Under the pieces are notes generated by a model that saw only the letters and a program-made list of their open reading frames with translations, searched no databases and was not told the origin of the DNA. A stretch of 14,049 bases of DNA, taken from contig CAZTLI010000094.1 of assembly GCA_964614375.1 (NCBI GenBank), forward strand, positions 1 to 14,049. Reading direction: 5' to 3'. Source of the stretch: CAZTLI01 sp964614375 (GTDB lineage Bacteria; Chloroflexota; Anaerolineae; Aggregatilineales; Phototrophicaceae). The translations under genes and the position numbers were made by a program. This document shows, piece after piece, positions 1 to 6,368 of the stretch (positions within the stretch are counted from its first letter, which is position 1; every line of letters begins with the position of its first letter).

Positions 1-448
1 CATACGCCCATGTGCGGCCTGCGAGGTCGCCGAAGGTGTAGATGTCACTATCGCGCCGGACGATGTACTGTGCCCAATAGACAGGCCAGCCGAAACGTAC
101 AGCAGCAGCACCCACTTCGATACCACAGCGGTTGTTGGCAATCACATAACCAGCAGCCGGGATGAAGCCCATCGAGCTATCGGGTGCGGCGCACATCGCT
201 TCAATCGTGGCTGCGTAGGACGTGGGGACAAATACCTCGAAGGTGAGGCCGGTGGCTTCGGTGAGGGCTTCAGACAGCACTTCACCACCAGTTAGCAGAA
301 CCTGGGCTTCTGCTGATGGCACGAAATAAACCTGAATGGGATTTTCAGGTGTGCCGAGGTCGTCCTGGGCCATGGCGACAGGGACAGTTAGTGCCGTCAC
401 CACGAGCACGAAGACGAGCAGCAAAACTAAGGTTTTCTTCAAAGACAT
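1..448 (-). CDS. PhnD-type phosphate/phosphite/phosphonate ABC transporter substrate-binding protein, 5' part
   Basis: The first 149 codons are present; the rest lies left of the window. Residues 1-27 form a Sec signal peptide: basic KK at 4-5, a leucine/valine-rich core, and a likely cleavage after AMA (residues 25-27), so the protein is exported. There is no lipobox cysteine. The mature start (GTPENPIQVYFVPS) and the segments VFVPTSYAATIEAM, MGFIPAAGYVIAN, YIVRRDSDI and FGDLAGRTWAY match the PhnD-like periplasmic binding fold, in which one oxyanion ligand is held between two lobes. The exact ligand (phosphate, phosphite or phosphonate) cannot be told from this part. The ATG has a GGAGG Shine-Dalgarno at 460-464. 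Permease and ATPase genes would be expected further left. The gene probably has its own promoter (514-545), although treS lies 123 bases upstream on the same strand. Confidence 0.85.
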   Translation of the reverse strand, partial: MSLKKTLVLLLVFVLVVTALTVPVAMAQDDLGTPENPIQVYFVPSAEAQVLLTGGEVLSEALTEATGLTFEVFVPTSYAATIEAMCAAPDSSMGFIPAAGYVIANNRCGIEVGAAAVRFGWPVYWAQYIVRRDSDIYTFGDLAGRTWAY

Positions 449-492
449 GGGTTTAATTTCCTCCATATACCGTATTAGGTAAGTAGTCGGTT

Positions 493-506
493 ATCTCGAT
501 AGAGAT
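493..506 (-). promoter_or_regulatory. short hairpin in the 5' leader of the binding-protein gene
   Basis: ATCTC-GATA-GAGAT is a perfect 5-bp inverted repeat with a 4-base loop. It lies just after the expected transcription start of the gene at 448. It could be a small operator or a transcript-stabilising hairpin. The sequence alone does not decide, and chance occurrence is possible. Confidence 0.3.
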
Positions 507-513
507 GTTTACT

Positions 514-545
514 ATTATACCGTGCAATTGTTAAGACGCATTCAA
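514..545 (-). promoter_or_regulatory. candidate promoter of the PhnD-type gene
   Basis: On the minus strand there is a perfect TATAAT -10 box (514-519). A TTGAAT -35-like box (540-545) lies 20 bases upstream, a spacer longer than the usual 16-18. The -10 box is the strong part. Transcription would start near 507, about 60 bases before the ATG at 448. Confidence 0.45.
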
Positions 546-563
546 ATCGTGATTAATTGCACG
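521..563. repeat. 9-bp perfect inverted repeat flanking the -35 region, operator-like
   Basis: CGTGCAATT (521-529) and its exact reverse complement AATTGCACG (555-563) are separated by 25 bases. The inner arm ends one base from the TATAAT box of the downstream gene, and the -35-like box is in the loop. This placement suits a regulator that occludes or loops the promoter, such as a phosphate- or stress-responsive repressor. No run of T follows on the minus strand, so a treS terminator is less likely. Confidence 0.4.
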
Positions 564-571
564 AAAATGGG

Positions 572-2161
572 TTACTTTACACCAAACCAGCGGTATCCAT
601 ACGGGGACAATGTGACAATTTCGCCGCCATTCACCGTCGTTTCTGGTTGAAACAGGTCAGTAAATGTGCAATTTACCGGCAAAGGTATATCCAACGGCTG
701 ATTCGATAGACTATGGAGCACCAATAATCGTTGTTGTTCAGAAGAGCGCCAAAAACACAACGCGGGCTTTGGCAGTTCATCCAGCCAGAATAGCTGTCCT
801 TTGATGAGTGCGTGCTGCGTTTTACGAATGGCAATCATAGTACGAATCGTATTGAGCAGCGAAGAGTCATCTGCCCGTTGAGAAGCCACATTGACCTTCC
901 TATAGTCAAAATCCACACTCGTTATCGCTGGCGCATAAACGTCTGATGCCGTCGAAAAACCTGCATTTGGACTATCATCCCATTGCATTGGCGTGCGAAC
1001 ACCATTCCTGTCAAATAGGCTGATGTCATCACCCATACCAATCTCATCACCATAATAAAGGACAGGTGTACCGGGCAGTGTAAATAGCATCGAGTGCATC
1101 ACTTCTACCTTGCGACGGTCATTGCCCATCAGTGGCGCAAGACGCCGCCGAATGCCGAGATTAATCCGTTGGTCAGGATCAGGTGAGTAATACTCCCACA
1201 TAAACTGGCGTATCTCTGGCGTGACCATTTCCAGTGTCAGTTCGTCGTGATTTCGCAGGAACGTCCCCCATTGTGTATTATCAGGGATGGCTGGCGTATC
1301 GTTCAGCACTTCAACGACACTGGTACGGTCTTGTTGAGCTAATGCCTGATAGAGACGGGGCATCACCGGAAAGTGAAAACACATATGAAATTCATCGCCA
1401 TCGCCAAAATAGGGGCGCAGGTCTTTCGCCCATTGATTGGCTTCTGCTAGCAGAACAGCATTAGGATAGTTCTGGTCAATAAAGCGCCGCATCTCTTTGA
1501 GATAGTCGTGTGTCTCAGCCAGATTCTCACACGATGTCCCCTCACGCTCGAAGAGATAGGGCACTGCGTCGGCACGAAAGCCATCCACACCCAAATCCAA
1601 CCAGAACTTCATGATATTCAGAATTTCATCGCGCACCATTGGGTTATCAAAATTAAGGTCAGGTTGACTGCTGTAAAAACGATGCCAGAAGTATTCGCCA
1701 CTACCTTCATCATAGGCCCAGTTCGATTCTTCCGTGTCGATGAAAATAATCCGCGCTTGTTTATATTTATCGGGGGTTTCACTCCAGACATAGTAATCCC
1801 GGACAGGCGAGTGCTTAGAACGCCGCGCCTCTTTAAACCAGGGGTGCTGGTCGGATGTATGGTTGATAACTAGATCAACAATCAAACGCATTCCACGACG
1901 ATGGATTTCATCCAACGCCATTTTGAAATCTTCCAGGAGGCCATAGTCCGGGTGAATGCCATAGTAACTGGCAATGTCATACCCATCATCTTTGAGGGGA
2001 GACGGATAAATGGGCAGCAGCCAGATGCAATCCACACCCAGCCACTCTAAATAATCGAGTTTATCCCGTAGACCGGTGAAATCTCCGTGTCCATCATCGT
2101 CTCCATCCGCGAAGGCACGAAGATACAATTCATAAAATACGGCGTTGAGATGCCAGCTCAT
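572..2161 (-). CDS. treS: trehalose synthase (maltose alpha-D-glucosyltransferase), GH13 family
   Basis: This cytoplasmic enzyme interconverts maltose and trehalose by intramolecular transglucosylation (EC 5.4.99.16). The 529-residue protein shows the complete GH13 TIM barrel: DLVINHTSDQHPWF (96-109); the nucleophile region GFRADAVPYLFEREGT with Asp198; LLAEANQW with acid/base Glu240; and FLRNHDELTLEMVT with Asp306. The blocks KYKQARIIFIDTEESNW, PVLYYGDEIGMGDDI and VRTPMQWD are diagnostic of TreS rather than alpha-amylase or oligo-1,6-glucosidase. A short beta-sandwich C domain ends the protein. The length is near that of standalone TreS, and no maltokinase domain is fused. The start has a GGAGAG ribosome site at 2167-2172 and a candidate promoter at 2206-2233. 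Likely role: compatible-solute (osmotic, heat) or glycogen/maltose-trehalose metabolism. No other trehalose gene lies nearby. Confidence 0.93.
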   Translation of the reverse strand: MSWHLNAVFYELYLRAFADGDDDGHGDFTGLRDKLDYLEWLGVDCIWLLPIYPSPLKDDGYDIASYYGIHPDYGLLEDFKMALDEIHRRGMRLIVDLVINHTSDQHPWFKEARRSKHSPVRDYYVWSETPDKYKQARIIFIDTEESNWAYDEGSGEYFWHRFYSSQPDLNFDNPMVRDEILNIMKFWLDLGVDGFRADAVPYLFEREGTSCENLAETHDYLKEMRRFIDQNYPNAVLLAEANQWAKDLRPYFGDGDEFHMCFHFPVMPRLYQALAQQDRTSVVEVLNDTPAIPDNTQWGTFLRNHDELTLEMVTPEIRQFMWEYYSPDPDQRINLGIRRRLAPLMGNDRRKVEVMHSMLFTLPGTPVLYYGDEIGMGDDISLFDRNGVRTPMQWDDSPNAGFSTASDVYAPAITSVDFDYRKVNVASQRADDSSLLNTIRTMIAIRKTQHALIKGQLFWLDELPKPALCFWRSSEQQRLLVLHSLSNQPLDIPLPVNCTFTDLFQPETTVNGGEIVTLSPYGYRWFGVK

Positions 2162-2205
2162 AAAGTCTCTCCGAAATAGTGCGTAAGGCGTTAACTATTC
2201 TCGTG

Positions 2206-2233
2206 ATTGTATCCCGTGGTGTGGATGTGGCAA
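2206..2233 (-). promoter_or_regulatory. candidate sigma70-type promoter of treS
   Basis: On the minus strand TTGCCA (2228-2233) and TACAAT (2206-2211) each match five of six consensus bases and are 16 bases apart. The expected start near 2199 gives a leader of about 38 bases before the ATG at 2161. A small inverted repeat, TGCGA-AAA-TCGCA (2251-2263), lies just upstream and could bind an activator. Confidence 0.5.
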
Positions 2234-2303
2234 ATGTCCATTTGACGAAATGCGAAAATCGCAAAAATATAGTGTATCAGGTACTCAGATGTGCTACATC
2301 CAC
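2221..2303. repeat. 8-bp inverted repeat around the treS promoter region
   Basis: GTGGATGT (2221-2228) and ACATCCAC (2296-2303) are exact reverse complements 67 bases apart. The left arm overlaps the proposed -35 box by one base. It may be a pair of half-sites for a dimeric regulator. An 8-bp match over this distance can also be chance. Confidence 0.25.
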
Positions 2304-2610
2304 GACATTGTAACCGGTGAAAAGAAATTCGGATTACAACCCCAATAAACCGTACTGGCTGGTGGTGGTCTACCCCCAGTTTTTTGGAGCAACTGTTACT
2401 CTATTTTAGCGGGGGCGGCTGGCGTTAAATAGATTATCAAACTAATACGGAAGATTAGACACACGGAGCACAAATAGATGGGCAATTATGCAGATAATGT
2501 CGTTTTACAAACCGATCCAACAAATTTAATTGTGACGTCAACGATTCATCAGATGGCGGCTTTGTACCCTTGCTGCCAACATACGGGCCAACTCTAAAGG
2601 GGGCGTTGCG
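2234..2610. other. intergenic region between the TIR-FGE gene and treS, no convincing gene
   Basis: Apart from the treS promoter elements, this stretch holds no ORF of recognisable family. A hairpin with one mismatch followed by six T (2359-2385, plus strand) looks like an intrinsic terminator, but no plus-strand gene precedes it. A 39-codon plus-strand ORF at 2478-2597 has a GGAG about nine bases upstream but an unremarkable sequence. No clear terminator for the TIR-FGE gene was found after its stop at 2611. Confidence 0.5.
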
Positions 2611-4209
2611 TTACGCCAGCATAATAACCCGGAAGCCGATGGATGAGTAGCGTATCTGTGGATTGAGATAGTAGCGGAATGAGACTTTTGCACGCTGATA
2701 GGGACTGACAAATGACCCACCATGCACGATGCGTTTGCCTGCGCCGCCCTGATCATCGTCATGTTTGATATTTAAACACCACTCCCACACGTTGCCTGCC
2801 AGGTCAAAAATCCCATACGGACTGACTCCAGCGGGATAACGTGTGACAAGGGTCGTCATCTTGATTTCGCTCTCGTGAGTGTTGCAGCGATTCTTATCGA
2901 AGGCATCGCCCCAGGGGAACATCCGATCATCATTGCCTTGAATGGCGCGCTGCCGCTGCACAAATGTTGGCAGCATGATTTTGGCATTCATTTTTGAACT
3001 GATCCAACGACAAAACGCCAGCGCATCATACCAGTTGACCATTTCACGCGGACGTTCATCGCCTTTAAAGGTGGAATCCTGTGGTGTGGGGTTGTTGACA
3101 CGCCATTCATAGGCTTCTTTATCATATTTCCACCAATCCAGATTAGCGAAACCCTTTGGGTCTTGTAGGAAGATTCGATATTGCGCGTTCGTGACCGGAT
3201 ACTTTGCCATCTGGAAGGCTTCGACATGCTGTGGTTTATCGGATTGTTGTTCGCCTTTATCCGACGTATCGACCTTCACGATACCCGCAGGTACAGTACA
3301 GAATTCGAGCAGCGGCATCCTGAATCGAGGGAATAGAGGGACTATCTCTTCATTTTTTTCTTCAGGCGGCGGGTCAACGATTTCTATCTGTCCCAGATGA
3401 TCGGGGGTCGTTCCATTATTCGCTGCCGGACCGGGTTCTGGTTCTGCGCGTTCCTCAGCAAATCCACAAATGACCGCCAGATTATCCGGGTCATAGTCCG
3501 GGAAGGCGTCACGGAATTCCTTGAACGCCGAACACCCGATGACCCGTGTGCGGCTGTGTTTAACGAGTTCCAGAATTTGTTTATAGTCGCGTTCGGCTTC
3601 GCGCATGTAGGCTTGCCGCTCTAAAGCAGCTTCAGCTTCATGCAGCATTTTGTCCATATTGATAAAGCGCGAGACATACCCATTTTCTTGGGCGAGTTTC
3701 AGCAGAAAAACTGCTTTATCAAATTCGCCGCGTTCCATCGCCGTTGCTGCCAATCCAACCGCCTTTGAGTTGTCGATAGTGGGCGGAGTCAAAGACTCGG
3801 ACGTAATTGCCCCACCAGACCGATTGGGCACAAAATGCTCTGCGGCATAAATCGAATTCAGCAGAACGCGCACATTATCGGCGGTGAGTCCGTTACTCAG
3901 GTCTACGAATTGAATTTCGTCCATGCTAGTGGGGACGGGGGTGTCAGGATGGATGATAACGGGAAAAATATGGCGTCCCAGACTCTGGGCGATTTCGAGT
4001 TCCTTCTGGCAGTATTCAGATTTTACCGAATCTGGCGACAGAAGATAGACGAACCCTTCACACCAGTCCAAACGGCGCAGGATTTCCTTCCACCAGTCTT
4101 GACCGGCATATAAACGGTCATCAAACCAGACATCATGGACATCCAGCGTTGTCACAATCTGAATGCAGAACGGTTTATCTACGCGGGCGTAGCTGACAAA
4201 GATACGCAT
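2611..4209 (-). CDS. TIR domain - FGE-sulfatase-like (C-type-lectin fold) fusion protein
   Basis: A 532-residue two-module protein. Residues 1-125 are a TIR domain: IFVSYARVDKPF (box 1), WFDDRLYAGQDWWKEIL, and SEYCQKELEIA (66-75 region), with Glu42 in WWKEIL where bacterial TIR NADases carry their catalytic glutamate. Residues 126-295 are a helical, charged linker with a proline/acidic-rich stretch. Residues 298-531 are an FGE-sulfatase domain: FQMAKYPVTNAQY, MVNWYDALAFCRWI, MFPWGDAF, GVSPYGIFDLAGNVWEWC, GGSF and a closing GFRVI. The paired catalytic cysteines that true formylglycine-generating enzymes have after GGS(F/W) are absent, so this is probably a binding module, not a sulfatase activator. 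Such TIR fusions fit a sensor-effector that consumes or converts NAD+ on recognition (inference). The ATG lacks an evident Shine-Dalgarno. The gene lies 125 bases after the HEAT gene on the same strand. Confidence 0.85.
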   Translation of the reverse strand: MRIFVSYARVDKPFCIQIVTTLDVHDVWFDDRLYAGQDWWKEILRRLDWCEGFVYLLSPDSVKSEYCQKELEIAQSLGRHIFPVIIHPDTPVPTSMDEIQFVDLSNGLTADNVRVLLNSIYAAEHFVPNRSGGAITSESLTPPTIDNSKAVGLAATAMERGEFDKAVFLLKLAQENGYVSRFINMDKMLHEAEAALERQAYMREAERDYKQILELVKHSRTRVIGCSAFKEFRDAFPDYDPDNLAVICGFAEERAEPEPGPAANNGTTPDHLGQIEIVDPPPEEKNEEIVPLFPRFRMPLLEFCTVPAGIVKVDTSDKGEQQSDKPQHVEAFQMAKYPVTNAQYRIFLQDPKGFANLDWWKYDKEAYEWRVNNPTPQDSTFKGDERPREMVNWYDALAFCRWISSKMNAKIMLPTFVQRQRAIQGNDDRMFPWGDAFDKNRCNTHESEIKMTTLVTRYPAGVSPYGIFDLAGNVWEWCLNIKHDDDQGGAGKRIVHGGSFVSPYQRAKVSFRYYLNPQIRYSSIGFRVIMLA

Positions 4210-4243
4210 AAGAGAACCAGACTACTTTATTTAAGAAGCGAGC

Positions 4244-4271
4244 GATATAATGATTTACCCTGCACAGTAAA
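4244..4271 (-). promoter_or_regulatory. weak candidate promoter of the TIR-FGE gene
   Basis: On the minus strand TTTACT (4266-4271) and TATATC (4244-4249) are 16 bases apart in an AT-rich gap. Each matches four of six consensus bases. A start near 4237 would give a leader of roughly 28 bases. The gene may instead, or also, be read through from the HEAT gene. Confidence 0.28.
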
Positions 4272-4326
4272 TTGTTCTAACCGGCATTACACACCAAGAT
4301 ACTCTATATTTCCACGCAATACCAAC

Positions 4327-4350
4327 CACCCCATTTAATGCAAGGGGGTG
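4327..4350 (-). other. stem-loop spanning the stop codon of the HEAT gene
   Basis: CACCCC (4327-4332) and GGGGTG (4345-4350) can form a 6-bp GC-rich stem with a 12-base loop that contains the HEAT stop codon (4335-4337). No T-run follows on the minus strand, so it is not a classic intrinsic terminator. It could attenuate or process the transcript between the HEAT and TIR-FGE genes. Confidence 0.3.
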
Positions 4351-5936
4351 AATCTTGAACGGTTTTGTCGGTGATTTTCCAGCGCGAGTCTGGCTTCGAG
4401 GCTGTCTATTCGCTGCAACGTTTCCACCGCAAAATCTTGAATCCGCTTATTTTCCCATAAGGGCATATAGTGATCGTCTAATAATTCGATAAAACCTGCC
4501 ACGAGGCGCTCATCGGTAAATTGATGCAGGGCGTTCGCCGCCGCCCAGCGCACATGCTGGCTTGAATCGGTCAGCGCATTCATCAAAGGCTCAATTGCCT
4601 CTGTATCTGCCGACTTGCCGAGTGCTTGCACAGCGGCTAACCGGACAAATTCTTCAGAATCGGTTGTCGCGTTGCTCAAAATGGAAATTGCTGATTTCCC
4701 CCCAAGAACGCCCAGCGCTTCTGCCGCGGCTTCTCGCACCAAATGGTTATGATCATCGACGGCATTTGAAATCATTTCCATAGCACTTTCGTCATCAATT
4801 TCGACCAGCGCGCGAATGACCGCGACCCGTACCGTCCAATTATCGTCATTAATGATATTGATGAGTTGGGGCACTGTCGATTTGTCGCGAATCCAACCGA
4901 GGGCTTCCGTTGCTGACCAGCGCACAATCCAATCCGCATGGCGCAGCAGCGCGGTTAAGCGTCCGACAATATCGGGATTATCGACATCACGCATGACCTT
5001 CGCATATTCGCGCAGGGCTTTCGCCGCACCAACACGCTGCTGCCAATCATCACCCTGTAACGTGTCTAGCAGGGTTGTCAAAATCTGCGGATTGTGTTCA
5101 AAATGTTGAATCTCTTCAGACATAGCGCTGGTCTCGTCTATTGTTTCGGATGGAGGCGAATAGGGGATGGCTTGTTCGGCGCGTCGTTGCAAACCCGTTT
5201 TGTGCCATTCCTGTACGGCTGTGCGTGCGGCAGTGGTGTTGATTTTGAGCAGCGCGCTTGCCGCCAGATCGCAGATGCGCTCTAATGCGAGTGAGGGTTT
5301 TTCTTCATCGCGCAGGCATTGAATCAACACCGGAACAGCGGCTGGATGCCCAATCGCACCGAGACATTCAATTGCAGCGCGGCGCACATTGACATTCTTA
5401 TTACGCGCAAATTCGAGCAGGTAGGGCAGGGCCTGCTTGCCGCGTTCCTGAATGGCTGTCGCCGCGGCTGCCGCTACGGACTCATCTTCATCGGTAAAGG
5501 CAAACAACAATCCAGAGAAGACATTGGGCGATTGCAGCAGTTGCAGCTTCTGCACCGCCGCCAATTTGACATTTTCATCACTATCACGGAGTGCTTTCTT
5601 CAACAGCGGCAGCACTGTCGCTTCGTCGGCGGTAATGGGGATAGCTAAAATCGCGTCCCGGCGGACGTCCCAATCCGGGTCGTCAAGCAATTCGCCAATG
5701 GGTCGGTTAGGGCTGTCCTGAGCGGGTGTTGCTTTTAACTTTCGCAGTCTTTCCTTACCTTTTTCTGCGGGAGAAACGGCTTCGGTTTTCGATGCGCGCG
5801 CTTTTGCCCGCGCATCTCTTGCAGCCCGCCTGATTGATTTCTTCCGAGTGAAATGGTTGCGGATTGCCGCCAGGCTGTGCCAGATGAAAAAAACCACTTT
5901 TTGTTCAATGACAACAAATCGTAAAGTTTTTAACAT
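4335..5936 (-). CDS. HEAT-repeat protein with basic N-terminus
   Basis: A 533-residue protein made mostly of HEAT repeats in two blocks, about residues 80-245 and 280-515, joined by a polar linker (246-280). Recurrent units are seen as DWDVRRDAILAI, NVNVRRAAIECLGAIG, HADWIVRWSATEALGWI, DNWTVRVAVIRALVEI, HNHLVREAAAEALGVLG, EEFVRLAAVQALG and SQHVRWAAANAL, at a spacing of about 31 residues. HEAT solenoids bind proteins, and some bacterial ones bind nucleic acids or act as lyases; no catalytic motif is visible here. Residues 1-30 are mildly hydrophobic and are followed by a strongly basic stretch (31-70), so peripheral membrane or nucleic-acid contact is possible. The ATG at 5936 is preferred over a TTG six bases upstream because AGGGG (5945-5949) is eight bases from the ATG and only two from the TTG. 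It is the first gene of a likely two-gene unit with the TIR-FGE protein, for which it may be a scaffold or target recogniser (inference). Confidence 0.85.
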   Translation of the reverse strand: MLKTLRFVVIEQKVVFFIWHSLAAIRNHFTRKKSIRRAARDARAKARASKTEAVSPAEKGKERLRKLKATPAQDSPNRPIGELLDDPDWDVRRDAILAIPITADEATVLPLLKKALRDSDENVKLAAVQKLQLLQSPNVFSGLLFAFTDEDESVAAAAATAIQERGKQALPYLLEFARNKNVNVRRAAIECLGAIGHPAAVPVLIQCLRDEEKPSLALERICDLAASALLKINTTAARTAVQEWHKTGLQRRAEQAIPYSPPSETIDETSAMSEEIQHFEHNPQILTTLLDTLQGDDWQQRVGAAKALREYAKVMRDVDNPDIVGRLTALLRHADWIVRWSATEALGWIRDKSTVPQLINIINDDNWTVRVAVIRALVEIDDESAMEMISNAVDDHNHLVREAAAEALGVLGGKSAISILSNATTDSEEFVRLAAVQALGKSADTEAIEPLMNALTDSSQHVRWAAANALHQFTDERLVAGFIELLDDHYMPLWENKRIQDFAVETLQRIDSLEARLALENHRQNRSRFTPLH

Positions 5937-5968
5937 AAACAATTCCCCTACAAAAATTTGGTTTCGGG

Positions 5969-6080
5969 TTAATATCTATCATCAATAATAGGCTCGTATT
6001 GGGATGGTGGTGAATTGGACGCCATTATGTTCATGCGGCTGAACGTGGCTGCATCCCAAAGTTCAAGCAATAGATATTAA
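5969..6080. repeat. nested inverted-repeat element, 112 bp, with perfect 11-bp ends
   Basis: Outer arms TTAATATCTAT (5969-5979) and ATAGATATTAA (6070-6080) are exact reverse complements. Nested inside are TTGGGATG (5999-6006) with CATCCCAA (6052-6059), then GCCA (6021-6024) with TGGC (6046-6049), then GTTCA-TGCGGC-TGAAC (6029-6044). The segment is therefore a concentric fold of four stems interrupted by loops. It lies directly upstream of the HEAT gene. Possible identities are a structured leader or ncRNA, a regulator-looping site, or a MITE-like mini-element (both ends carry TTAA). No target-site duplication outside the arms was seen, and no family is recognised. Confidence 0.5.
5985..6014 (-). 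promoter_or_regulatory. candidate promoter of the HEAT gene
   Basis: On the minus strand TTCACC (6009-6014, four of six) and TATTAT (5985-5990, five of six) have an 18-base spacer. Transcription would start near 5978, inside the left arm of the nested inverted repeat, about 40 bases before the ATG at 5936. The promoter would thus be embedded in the repeat, which may control it. Confidence 0.33.
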
Positions 6081-6368
6081 GTAACCAATGAACGATTATC
6101 TAACAGATAATTTTCAAACTTTTATCAAACGCACCACTTATCATAACATAGAATATTGATTGATATATTTCCTTTAGAATAAAATTATACGTAAAATGAT
6201 TATTGCGAATCATCATAGTTAATTATCTTTAATTATAGTGAGATTATCCTAAAGATACCGCTATTTAAGGGCGACCTTTCAATACTGTAATGGTTTTGCA
6301 CACTATTCTGATGATAAATGCGCTATTCTTAGGTGAATTAGGGTCAAAAATTGATTTAGGAGGCTATT
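6081..6368. promoter_or_regulatory. AT-rich divergent regulatory region with several inverted repeats
   Basis: This stretch, between the nested repeat and the GTG of the small-protein gene, is markedly richer in A+T than the flanking genes. It contains three perfect inverted repeats: ATTATC-TAACA-GATAAT (6095-6111), ATGATT-ATTGCG-AATCAT (6196-6213) and TATCTTTA...TAAAGATA (6224-6231 / 6250-6257). The word TTATC recurs at 6096, 6122, 6138, 6223 and 6244. This looks like a multi-site operator region serving the divergent genes, but no promoter for the plus-strand gene could be fixed and no known regulator motif is certain. Its ribosome site AGGAGG is at 6358-6363. Confidence 0.4.

Noticed and set aside
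1508..1873. 121-codon plus-strand ORF opposite treS
   Set aside because: It is antisense to catalytic-core codons of trehalose synthase and has no domain or start signal.
2359..2385. Plus-strand terminator-like hairpin (one mismatch) followed by six T
   Set aside because: No plus-strand gene or promoter precedes it; both neighbouring genes are on the minus strand. Kept only as a note on the intergenic region.
2478..2597. 39-codon plus-strand ORF with GGAG nine bases upstream
   Set aside because: It has no recognisable motif, sits in sequence without coding character, and overlaps nothing conserved. A short ORF with a GGAG nearby is expected by chance.
2538..2762. 74-codon minus-strand ORF overlapping the end of the TIR-FGE gene
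   Set aside because: It is out of frame with the conserved FGE C-terminus (GFRVI), has no domain and no ribosome site.
2611..2800. FGE C-terminus as the variable region of a diversity-generating retroelement
   Set aside because: FGE/C-type-lectin proteins are known retroelement targets, but no reverse transcriptase, accessory gene or template repeat is present in the window.
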